Assembly: GCA_043802345.1 (NCBI GenBank)
Contig: JAZDLC010000409.1
Span: 1 to 5,832, forward strand
From: JAZDLC01 sp043802345
Lineage (GTDB): Bacteria > Planctomycetota > B15-G4 > JADJEK01
Length of the DNA stretch: 5,832 bases
Reading direction: 5' to 3'
Shown: positions 1 to 5,832 of the stretch, piece after piece
Layout of the letters: every line of letters starts with the position of its first letter
Numbering within the stretch: position 1 is the first letter of the stretch
Translations under genes and position numbers: made by a program
The notes under the pieces: model-generated
What the model saw: the letters and a program-made list of their open reading frames with translations, nothing else
Told to the model about the DNA's origin: nothing
Databases searched by the model: none

Positions 1-545
1 GGATGTGAGAGCAGGAGCAGCGCGGCCAGCGCCGCGACGCCGACTCCCCGGGAAGTCGTCGGCTGCTCGCGCCAGCAGAGGAAGCAGGCCAGCAGCGCCA
101 CGGAAAGGCAGGCCATCAGGGAGTACGACCGGATCCTGCAACTGTAGTCGACCAGGAAGGGATTCGCCGCCACGAGCGCCGCGGCCATCAGGCTCGCCCT
201 GCCGGTGGTGATGCTCCGGGCCAGCCAGGCCGTGAGCGGGATCAGGGCGATCCCCGCCGCCAGCGAGAGAACGCCCAGCGCCAGCGGCCCCCGGCCGAAC
301 AGCCATCCCAGGACCTTCTCCGCCACGATGAAGTAGTTCATCGTCAGCCAGGTTCCGGAATGGGTGAGGAGATCTCCGACCGAGCGATCCATGTGGATCA
401 GCGTGCCGACCTCATCCCCCCGGAATTCCCGGTCGAACTGGTAGGCCACCCGGAGCGCGGCTCCCGCCAGGGTCAGAAGGATGAGCAGGCGCCGCTCGCC
501 ATAGGAGAACAGGCGGCTGCTAGAACCCGAAAGGATACTCCTCAC
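1..545 (-). CDS. GT-C (PMT/ArnT-like) membrane glycosyltransferase, N-terminal part
   Basis: This gene runs off the left edge; 181 codons are visible. My translation gives a multi-pass membrane protein. A first hydrophobic helix lies at about residues 20-35. A loop follows with the acidic motif FRGDE (41-45), then helices at about 67-83, 87-109, 118-132, 141-158 and 168-180. An Asp/Glu pair in the first external loop is the usual catalytic and metal site of GT-C enzymes that use lipid-linked sugars (GT39/GT83, Pfam PMT_2 type). The stretch YSCRIRSYSL (134-143) matches the family's YSxEARxYxL element in a degenerate form, keeping the Arg and Tyr. The enzyme would move a sugar from a polyprenyl-phosphate donor to a lipid, glycan or protein on the outer face of the inner membrane; the acceptor is unknown. 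The start chosen is GTG at 545, with GAGGAG four bases upstream. The ATG near 503 is in another frame and soon meets a stop. The gene overlaps the end of gspK by 26 bases, which suggests translational coupling. Confidence 0.72.
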   Translation of the reverse strand, partial: MRSILSGSSSRLFSYGERRLLILLTLAGAALRVAYQFDREFRGDEVGTLIHMDRSVGDLLTHSGTWLTMNYFIVAEKVLGWLFGRGPLALGVLSLAAGIALIPLTAWLARSITTGRASLMAAALVAANPFLVDYSCRIRSYSLMACLSVALLACFLCWREQPTTSRGVGVAALAALLLLSH

Positions 546-2121
546 GGTACTCCTCGGTGTCCGGGGGCACCGCTCCGGCCCACGGGTGCAGCGGCACCAG
601 GGTGATGCACTGGAACTTGCCGTCCGACGCCTTCCTGCGCCAGACCACTGCCCGGTACAGCCTGTCCGGAGGGGCCTGGTGCTCGCTCGTCTCGAACATC
701 GAGCCGTTCTGGTTCTTGGTGGAGCGCAGTTCGAGAATCACCGTGAAGACGTTGCTCTTGACCGCGAGGTGGTCGATGAACTCCTGCTTGATCTCGTCGG
801 TCAGCCCGAAGTCCATGCCGTAATGCTCCTCGACGCGGTCGAACACCTCGCCCGGGTTCTTGAAGATGCAGTCCTCCTCTTCATCGGCCCAGGGCGAATC
901 CGACTCTCCCTCCTTTTCCCCGCCCTTGCCGAAGGCGGAGGCCGCGTCCGTGAATTCCCCGGCGTCCTCCTTCCCCATGTGCTTTTGCTGATACTCCTCC
1001 GTGAACATCTCCCTGCGGAACTCGTCGATCTTCTCCAGCACCGAGTACGGGATGTCATGGCTGTCAGCCAGACAGCGCAGGACCCGCATCGGCGTGGTGT
1101 TGATGTTGAGCCGCCCCTGGGCGGTCTCGGTCGCCTGATCCGGCGCCGTTCCGGTCAGGTCGGAATCATCCGCTCCCGCCTTCGCCTCCGCGTCCGCTGC
1201 TTCCTCATCCTCGTCAGGTTGTTCAATTGGACTCTTGGAATCGGAAGGGCGGCCGAAGACGGAACCGTCCTCTTCCTCCTCCGCCATCGCTTCCTCGTCA
1301 AAGAGAACGTTGGAGAAGATGGTCGTCACATCTTCCAGGCCCGGCACGTAGCGGCCATCCTCGATGAAGCCGTGCAACAGGCGATCGGACATGCCATCCA
1401 CGCAGACCAGTTCATCAAGCCCCAGCGGGTAGAGGATGACCTCCTCCTCCGCCTTGGCGAACCGGTCCTTGCCGAAGACAGCGCCGCTCTTCTCGTCCTC
1501 TTTCAACGAGGAAGAAAGCGACGGGACCGGAAAGTCACCGTCGCGCTTGCCGGTCAACCAGTCGGTGAAGCGATCCGCCAGGTCGGTCGCCTCGCCATTG
1601 GTGAGGTCGTGCTTCGAGTCCTCACGGAAGGTGTCCAGAAGCCGCACGAAGCGGTCGTGGGCGCCGTCCTGGAACTCTGCATCCCGGGCCGCCAGCGTGA
1701 GCAGGTTGAACTTGCTGTCCTCGTCGATGATGCCGATCTTCATGCTGATGCCATCGCCGAACTCCTCGCCCGACTTCTCCGGATCGGCCCAGTCATCCTG
1801 CTTCGAATCGGTCGGCGACTCGTTCTGTTCCTGCCCCGCCGCGATCGAACCCAGTCCGCCCCCTTCCTCCCCGCCCGACGTCTCCGCGGACTCGGACTGA
1901 GCCTGCTCGTCCTTCAGATCCTTGATCAGCATCGCCTTGGCGATTTCCAGCCCGCCCCGGGCCGCGTACTCGTATTCCAGATCCCGCAGGGAGTAGTAGG
2001 CGATACTCTGCTCCGTGGCGGAGGTGACGGCAATCTGTCCGACCACCACCACGAGCACCATGATGGCCAGAAAGGCCAGGAGCAGGGCGGCTCCGCGTTC
2101 ACGAGGGTCTCTCTGCCGCAT
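520..2121 (-). CDS. gspK: Type II secretion system minor pseudopilin GspK, enlarged by acidic inserts
   Basis: GspK caps the tip of the periplasmic pseudopilus of type II secretion, together with GspI and GspJ. The N-terminus is a class III prepilin leader: a short basic stretch, then RERG (7-10) with cleavage after Gly10, then a hydrophobic helix to about residue 33. Position +5 of the mature protein is Leu instead of Glu, which is characteristic of GspK. Family landmarks follow in order: IIDEDSKFNL (131-140), the LADRFTDWL element (181-189), LGLDELVCVDGM (233-244) and LNINTTPMRVLRCL (338-351), the helix-hairpin-helix-like signature. The protein is 533 residues, against roughly 300-350 in typical GspK. 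The excess sits in acidic low-complexity inserts at about 72-124, 275-335 and 380-418. The start is ATG with GGGAGA five bases upstream. No gspI or gspJ lies next to it; the gene upstream is a Nudix hydrolase and the one downstream a glycosyltransferase. The family assignment is firm; the role of the inserts is unknown. Confidence 0.88.
   Translation of the reverse strand: MRQRDPRERGAALLLAFLAIMVLVVVVGQIAVTSATEQSIAYYSLRDLEYEYAARGGLEIAKAMLIKDLKDEQAQSESAETSGGEEGGGLGSIAAGQEQNESPTDSKQDDWADPEKSGEEFGDGISMKIGIIDEDSKFNLLTLAARDAEFQDGAHDRFVRLLDTFREDSKHDLTNGEATDLADRFTDWLTGKRDGDFPVPSLSSSLKEDEKSGAVFGKDRFAKAEEEVILYPLGLDELVCVDGMSDRLLHGFIEDGRYVPGLEDVTTIFSNVLFDEEAMAEEEEDGSVFGRPSDSKSPIEQPDEDEEAADAEAKAGADDSDLTGTAPDQATETAQGRLNINTTPMRVLRCLADSHDIPYSVLEKIDEFRREMFTEEYQQKHMGKEDAGEFTDAASAFGKGGEKEGESDSPWADEEEDCIFKNPGEVFDRVEEHYGMDFGLTDEIKQEFIDHLAVKSNVFTVILELRSTKNQNGSMFETSEHQAPPDRLYRAVVWRRKASDGKFQCITLVPLHPWAGAVPPDTEEYREEYPFGF
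550..555 (-). promoter_or_regulatory. Ribosome binding site of the glycosyltransferase gene
   Basis: On the minus strand this reads GAGGAG, four bases before the GTG at 545. It lies inside the last codons of gspK. The spacing is short but usable, and no other start in this frame has a better site before the first membrane helix. Confidence 0.45.
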
Positions 2122-2230
2122 GCGTGTCTCCCGGGTAGGACGGATCCACTTTACAGCTTGGACGGAGAGCGAGCCCGATTCTTCCCTGGGGGCGGTATTC
2201 GCCGGAAAGTCCGGTCTTTGGCCCGGATTG
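2122..2230 (-). other. Short spacer between the Nudix gene and gspK
   Basis: These 109 bases hold the gspK ribosome binding site (GGGAGA on the minus strand, 2127-2132). They also hold a small interrupted palindrome at 2202-2214, CCGGA-3 nt-TCCGG, without a T-tract. I see no convincing -35/-10 pair and no clear terminator, so whether gspK is cotranscribed with the Nudix gene is open. Confidence 0.4.
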
Positions 2231-2656
2231 CTACCCCGTGAGCCGCAGGTGCAGCTTCAAGACCGCCTCGCGAAGCGGGTCCAGCTCGATCGTGTGGTAG
2301 GCCTCTCCGAATGAGAGCCAGCGGAAATCCCGGTAGTCCTCTCCCAGGCGGATGGGCGGCGTATCCGGCCCGACGTCATACCCCACGCCCCAGTCCACGA
2401 GGTCGAAATCGCCGATCTGCTCCCTGAAGCGGAAGCCGAAGTCGATCAGCGCCTTCGGATGGAGGATGCCGGTCTCGTCCCGGACCTCCCGGACGGCGGC
2501 CGACTCGATCGCCTCCTCCGGACGGATCGTGCCGAGGACCGGCCTCCACAGTCCCTCCCGCCTCTGGTTCCGGCGCACCAGCAGGTATTTGGGGCCCAAC
2601 TCAGACTGCTGGAAGACGTAGACAGCCACCTGATGAGTTGGATGAGGATGTGCCAC
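2231..2656 (-). CDS. Nudix (MutT-like) hydrolase
   Basis: This is a small single-domain Nudix enzyme, about 141 residues from the preferred start, a normal length for the family. Numbered from that start, a beta-strand HQVAVYVF opens the fold (8-15), LLVRRN follows (25-30), and the Nudix box runs from Gly42 to Ile64. It fits GX5EX7REUXEEXGU with one change: REVRDETGI has Asp where the first Glu of the EE pair is usual. The metal-binding Glu residues of RE and of DE remain. Such enzymes cleave nucleoside diphosphates linked to another moiety, using Mg2+. The layout around DYRDFRWLSFGEA recalls NudB-like dihydroneopterin triphosphate/dNTP pyrophosphohydrolases, but the substrate cannot be read from sequence. 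GTG at 2656 is chosen because AGAGGG lies six bases upstream and the fold begins soon after. An in-frame TTG at 2686 would add ten residues. The gene diverges from the peptidase gene and lies 109 bases upstream of gspK on the same strand. Confidence 0.85.
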   Translation of the reverse strand: MAHPHPTHQVAVYVFQQSELGPKYLLVRRNQRREGLWRPVLGTIRPEEAIESAAVREVRDETGILHPKALIDFGFRFREQIGDFDLVDWGVGYDVGPDTPPIRLGEDYRDFRWLSFGEAYHTIELDPLREAVLKLHLRLTG

Positions 2657-2754
2657 GACCGGCCCTCTGCTACAGTGGGGAAGCAACAGGACCTATCGGC
2701 ATCTGAGTCCATTTTCTGAACAACCTCCCTGCCTCGGTCTGCCTGGAGATCTCC
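2657..2754. promoter_or_regulatory. Divergent promoter region between the Nudix and peptidase genes
   Basis: The two genes on either side point away from each other, so promoters for both should lie in these 98 bases. This is inferred from layout. I could not identify a well-spaced -35/-10 pair on either strand. The right end carries a perfect 12-base palindrome over the peptidase ribosome binding site. Confidence 0.5.
2663..2668 (-). promoter_or_regulatory. Ribosome binding site that decides the Nudix start
   Basis: On the minus strand this reads AGAGGG, six bases before the GTG at 2656. The alternative TTG at 2686 has only a weak AGG upstream. This favours the shorter protein. Confidence 0.45.
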
Positions 2755-2755
2755 A
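2744..2755. repeat. 12-base perfect palindrome covering the peptidase ribosome binding site
   Basis: TGGAGATCTCCA is its own reverse complement. Its left half contains the GGAG ribosome binding site of the peptidase (2745-2748, six bases before the ATG), and its last base is the A of the start codon. It could be a protein-binding operator or simply chance: a 12-base palindrome is expected about once in a window of this size. Confidence 0.4.
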
Positions 2756-4425
2756 TGGCTCCTGCCCGCCTCCTCGCCCTGTCTTGCGCGCTGCTCCTTT
2801 CGTCTCCAGTTCTGGCCCAGCAAGCCGACAAGACCATCACCTCCGCCGAGATTCAGGCCCACGTCGATTTCCTGGCGTCCGACCTGCTGGAGGGTCGTGA
2901 CTCGGGGTATCCGGGGGCCGAAATCGCGGCGCTCTACGTGGCCACCCACTTCCGGCGCTGCGGACTCGCGCCGCTGTTCGATGACTACCAGATGGAGTTC
3001 GACCTGCCGGGCGCCGCCGGGCCGGGAACGGCCCTTCTGTCGTATGGAGGCCAGCTCCTAAACGATCCCAAGCAGATCTCGGTCAGGGGGTTCTCCGCGG
3101 TGACGAGCGTCGCGGGGATGACGGCGCAGGGAGACGAGGATCCGGCCGGCAAGATCGTCATCGCGCCCGGAGGGAGCAGCAGCGACGCAGACCACAAGCG
3201 GGCCATGGACCTGGCTCGACGGGGCGCGGAGGCGGTGCTCTTCGTGAGCGATCGCGACGAGTTCCCGGTGAGCGCCCGGCCGGACGGCCGCAGGCGGCCC
3301 GCGGGAAGAAGCTCCTCCGCTGACCGGGGCGGTGGCTATCTCGAGTCGGCGCCGCTCCGCTCCGTGCCCGGCGAGGCGCTCTCGATTCCGGTGATCCGGG
3401 TCTCGCGCCGCCTGGGCGCCGATCTGCTGGACGCCGTCGAGGACGGAGCCACCCTCTCCATCGAAGTCACGCGTGAAGGGGTGGATCGAAGCGCCAACGT
3501 CATCGGTTGGATCGAAGGGTCCGATCCGGAGCTGAAGAAGGAGTACGTGTTCGCCGGCGCTCATTACGACCATGTGGGCGCGGACCATCAGGGGAACATC
3601 TGGAACGGCGCGGACGACAACGCCTCGGGGACCGCCGGCATCCTCGAGTTTGCTGACGCGCTCGCCTCCCTGAAGGAGCGGCCCAGGCGGTCGATCATCC
3701 TGGCGGCGTGGAGCGCAGAAGAGCGCGGCCTGGTCGGCTCCAAGGCGTTCATGCGCAACTGCCCGGTCCCGCTCGAGAAGATCTGCGCGTACATCAATCT
3801 CGACATGATCTCGCGCAACGACCCGGAGTTCGTGGACGTGGTCCATGCCAGCGACGACCTGCTGGAGATGATGCGTGAGAAGGCGAAGAGCCACGGTCTG
3901 GAGGTCAATGAGGGGTCGGCCCGCTACCTGGCACAGAGCGACTGCCTGCCCTTCGCGGAGAACGAGATTCCCGTTCTCTTCCCGTTCACCGACATTCATG
4001 AGGACTACCACCGGCCATCGGACGACCCGGACACCATCGACGCGGACAAGGCGATGCGCGTCACCCGGGCCGCCTTCCAGGTCCTGCTGGAGGTCGCGAA
4101 CGCCGACGGAAGACCCTCCTTCAGCGCCTCGCGATCCGGGAACCGGCGAGGCGGCGGGTCGCTCCGGCTTGGGTTCACGCCGGGCGACTCCCAGGAAGCC
4201 CCCGGGATTCCCGTGGGCACGGTGCTGGATGGATCGGTCGCGGAGAGCGCCGGTCTCTTGCCGGGCGACACGCTGATCCGAATCGGCGAGCAGAAGATCG
4301 GGTTCCGCAAGGACCTGAAGCAGGCGCTGCAGGCCGTGCGCGAAGCCGAGTCGTTCGAGATCGAGGTGCTACGGAACGGACAGCCGCTCATTCTCGAGGG
4401 GTCGTTCAAGAACAGATCCCTCTGA
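2755..4425 (+). CDS. Secreted M28 family zinc peptidase with PA-like insert and C-terminal PDZ domain
   Basis: This is a co-catalytic two-zinc exopeptidase of the M28 (aminopeptidase S/Y, PSMA-like) family, probably releasing N-terminal amino acids from peptides outside the cytoplasm. A Sec signal peptide spans residues 1-21, with likely cleavage after VLA (19-21). The N-terminal element HVDFLASDLLEGRDSG (36-51) is typical of the group. Residues about 90-240 form a PA-like lid domain, interrupted by an Arg/Gly/Ser-rich stretch at 176-194. The catalytic domain spans about 245-450. The metal ligands by motif are His270 (AHYDH), Asp288 (GADDNASG), Glu323 (SAEERG), Asp350 (NLDM) and His419 (DYHRPSDD). 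Glu322 is the general base and Asp272 the helper. All are intact, so the enzyme should be active. A PDZ domain follows at about 470-552, with VLDGSVAESAGLLPGD (490-505). The start is ATG with GGAG six bases upstream. It is transcribed away from the Nudix gene and converges on the HEAT gene. Peptide specificity is not predictable. Confidence 0.92.
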   Translation: MAPARLLALSCALLLSSPVLAQQADKTITSAEIQAHVDFLASDLLEGRDSGYPGAEIAALYVATHFRRCGLAPLFDDYQMEFDLPGAAGPGTALLSYGGQLLNDPKQISVRGFSAVTSVAGMTAQGDEDPAGKIVIAPGGSSSDADHKRAMDLARRGAEAVLFVSDRDEFPVSARPDGRRRPAGRSSSADRGGGYLESAPLRSVPGEALSIPVIRVSRRLGADLLDAVEDGATLSIEVTREGVDRSANVIGWIEGSDPELKKEYVFAGAHYDHVGADHQGNIWNGADDNASGTAGILEFADALASLKERPRRSIILAAWSAEERGLVGSKAFMRNCPVPLEKICAYINLDMISRNDPEFVDVVHASDDLLEMMREKAKSHGLEVNEGSARYLAQSDCLPFAENEIPVLFPFTDIHEDYHRPSDDPDTIDADKAMRVTRAAFQVLLEVANADGRPSFSASRSGNRRGGGSLRLGFTPGDSQEAPGIPVGTVLDGSVAESAGLLPGDTLIRIGEQKIGFRKDLKQALQAVREAESFEIEVLRNGQPLILEGSFKNRSL

Positions 4426-4539
4426 ACCGAAAACTGGCCGAGGCCGGAACGGATTCTTCAGCCCACTCGTTCGCAGCCCCACCGCATACGCACGAGCAAA
4501 ACAAAGCCTGAAGAATCCGCCCCGCCCTCGGCCCTTTCG
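4426..4539. terminator. Convergent spacer filled by a long inverted repeat, probable two-way terminator
   Basis: The spacer lies stop to stop between two convergent genes. The core is a perfect 12-base inverted repeat: CGGATTCTTCAG (4450-4461) with CTGAAGAATCCG (4508-4519). Outside it the pairing continues: 4445-4447 with 4522-4524, then eight bases at 4436-4443 with 4526-4533, broken only by a two-base and a one-base mismatch. After a small internal loop, CGAAA at 4428-4432 matches TTTCG at 4535-4539. Inside the 46-base loop, CTCGT (4466-4470) pairs with ACGAG (4492-4496). Read on the minus strand, the stem is followed by GTTTTCGG, a short T-tract; on the plus strand only TTT follows. The position and pairing fit a bidirectional terminator for the peptidase and HEAT genes. 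The stem is longer and the loop larger than in a standard intrinsic terminator, so a dispersed hairpin element is an alternative. Confidence 0.6.
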
Positions 4540-5832
4540 TCAGAGAATGTCCATGATCTCGGTCTGGGTGTAGAAGGCGGCCATGTAGTTGGCCCCCACC
4601 GACACCCGTGAATTCCAGGGAAGCGGCGTCTTCTCGCCGATGAGGCCCAGCGCCACGGCGCCAAACGCCCGGGCCAGACCCGGTCTCGACCTGGCCTGAA
4701 CCAGTTCCAGCAGCGGCTCGATCGCCGTGCGATCCCCGACGCTTCCCAGGGCCTTCGCCACAGCCGACGTGTCAAAGAGCGTCCGCGCCCGGCTCAGCTC
4801 CTTGACCAGCAGTCCGGAGACCTCCAGGTTTCCCATCAGGCCCAGACCGGTCGCGACCTGCGCCCGGTAGATCGGGTCGTTGTCGTTCCGCAGAGCGTCG
4901 AGCAACTCCTCGGCGGCGGCCTCGTGCCGCATCAATCCCAGCGACTCCGCCAGATACCCCTTCTGGCTCCGGTCGCCCGACTCCTTCAGCGCCTCCAGCA
5001 ACTCATCCCCCATCGCCCGCGCCTCCACCAGCCCCAGGCAGATGGTCAGCGCTCCCTGCTCCGTGGGACTCCTGGTCTCCTGCCAGGTCCGCGCCAGCTT
5101 GGAGATGATCAACTGGCGCGCATCGCTCGTGGGCTCGTACCCCCGGCCGAGAAGCGCGCACCCCGTCGCGGCCCAGGCCGTTTGGCTCTTCCTTTGGGGC
5201 CGAGTCAGGCTACGCAGCAGGAAACGGGTCAGACCGTCCAGCATTTCGCCGTGCCGTTCCATGTCGAGAGCGGCCCGGCAGCCGATCTCGCCCAGCGCCA
5301 CGAAAGCGAAGTTGGAACTCGCCTCATCGTTGCTCTTCTCCGCCAGCCGGGTCAGCGCCTTGACGATCTCCATGTCCTCGGGGGCTGCCAGCTTTCCCAG
5401 AGCGATGATGCACGATTCTCGCACGAGGTTTCTGGTCTTGCGGCTTTCCGCCATCTTGAGAAGGTGGGGAAGCACCGGTCTGGCCGCATCTCCCATCCGG
5501 GAGAGCGCCACCGGAATCTGGGCCTGCATCAGTTCCGACAGCCGCCTGTCCGCAAGCAGTTCCAGCAGGAAGGGGACGATTTCGAACTGTCCCTCCTGAA
5601 AGAGCCCCAGCGCCAGGATGGCTCCCGCCTTGAGCTCGACACTGGAGTCGGGAGTCTCCCCGACGATCTGGAGCAGTGCGGGAATGGCCTGCGGATCGGA
5701 GAGAGTTCCTAGCGCCGCCGCGGCCAGGGCGCGGTGGACGTCATGAATGTCCTGGTTGCTCCGGAGCAACCGGCGCCCGTCCTCGCTGTTTGCCAGGATC
5801 TCCAGCAGCAGCGGCACCGCCTGCCTCTCGCC
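4540..5832 (-). CDS. HEAT-repeat protein, C-terminal part
   Basis: The reading frame stays open to the right edge, and the residues before the first possible GTG start (5817) continue a HEAT helix (GERQAVPLLLEIL). The true start is therefore beyond the window; 430 residues are visible. About eleven HEAT/PBS-lyase-like helical repeats can be seen, with recurring ALGxLGD-type turns, for example ALGTLSDPQAIPALLQI, GLGLMGNLEVSGLLVKEL and ALGSVGDRTAIEPLLELV. Such alpha-solenoids are protein-binding scaffolds; no enzymatic residues are evident. The last 29 residues (402-430, beginning TPLPWNSRVSVGANY and ending in IMDIL) do not follow the repeat. They are rich in aromatic and polar residues and form a separate tail. 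Localisation cannot be told because the N-terminus is missing. The stop is at 4540-4542, directly at the edge of the inverted repeat. The function is unknown. Confidence 0.85.
   Translation of the reverse strand, partial: GERQAVPLLLEILANSEDGRRLLRSNQDIHDVHRALAAAALGTLSDPQAIPALLQIVGETPDSSVELKAGAILALGLFQEGQFEIVPFLLELLADRRLSELMQAQIPVALSRMGDAARPVLPHLLKMAESRKTRNLVRESCIIALGKLAAPEDMEIVKALTRLAEKSNDEASSNFAFVALGEIGCRAALDMERHGEMLDGLTRFLLRSLTRPQRKSQTAWAATGCALLGRGYEPTSDARQLIISKLARTWQETRSPTEQGALTICLGLVEARAMGDELLEALKESGDRSQKGYLAESLGLMRHEAAAEELLDALRNDNDPIYRAQVATGLGLMGNLEVSGLLVKELSRARTLFDTSAVAKALGSVGDRTAIEPLLELVQARSRPGLARAFGAVALGLIGEKTPLPWNSRVSVGANYMAAFYTQTEIMDIL

Noticed and set aside
2202..2214. Small hairpin after the Nudix gene as a terminator
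   Set aside because: The stem is only five bases and no T-run follows it on the minus strand.
586..2241. A 551-codon open frame on the plus strand opposite gspK
   Set aside because: It is the shadow of a GC-rich gene full of acidic codons. Its product is a Leu/Val/Arg/His-rich string with no domain, while the minus strand encodes clear GspK motifs.
2755..2790. Possible lipoprotein lipobox at Cys11 of the peptidase
   Set aside because: The residues before Cys11 (ALS) do not fit the lipobox, and the hydrophobic stretch before it is too short. A standard cleavage after VLA at 19-21 fits better.
3058..4011. A 317-codon minus-strand frame inside the peptidase gene
   Set aside because: The plus strand encodes a full M28 enzyme with every metal ligand; the antisense product is Arg/His-rich and lacks recognisable motifs.
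4880..5712. Two long plus-strand frames opposite the HEAT gene
   Set aside because: Both are antisense shadows of the repetitive HEAT coding sequence, with Ser/Arg- or Gln/Arg-rich products and no domain.
4540..5817. GTG at 5817 as the true start of the HEAT protein
   Set aside because: The frame stays open to the window edge, and the upstream residues complete a HEAT helix, so the gene is better read as truncated by the window.

Overview
The window is GC-rich bacterial DNA with tightly packed genes, no RNA genes, no CRISPR array and no recognisable mobile element. It holds three complete genes and two that run off the ends. The HEAT-repeat protein, the M28 peptidase with a C-terminal PDZ domain and the enlarged, acidic GspK, which sits away from other secretion genes, suggest a Gram-negative environmental lineage. 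Planctomycetota or a similar high-GC phylum would fit. This assignment is inference from gene style, not from a marker gene.

Layout. Positions 1-545 (minus strand) hold the N-terminal part of a multi-pass GT-C/PMT-like glycosyltransferase. It starts at a GTG inside the end of the next gene. Positions 520-2121 (minus) encode GspK, the minor pseudopilin of type II secretion, swollen by three acidic low-complexity inserts. Positions 2231-2656 (minus) encode a Nudix hydrolase with a nearly perfect Nudix box. A short divergent spacer (2657-2754) separates it from a secreted M28 zinc peptidase at 2755-4425 (plus), which keeps all metal ligands and ends in a PDZ domain. A 114-bp convergent spacer (4426-4539) is almost entirely a long imperfect inverted repeat, probably a two-way terminator. 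Positions 4540-5832 (minus) hold the C-terminal 430 residues of a HEAT-repeat protein whose start lies beyond the window.

How the genes relate. The GspK and glycosyltransferase genes overlap and are probably translationally coupled. The Nudix gene lies upstream on the same strand, 109 bp before gspK, and may or may not share a transcript. The peptidase is exported and would act in the periplasm or outside; no direct link to the secretion gene can be shown. I see no evidence of a defence system or a new multi-gene system. The most unusual structures are the stop-to-stop inverted repeat, the insert-rich GspK and the non-HEAT tail of the HEAT protein.
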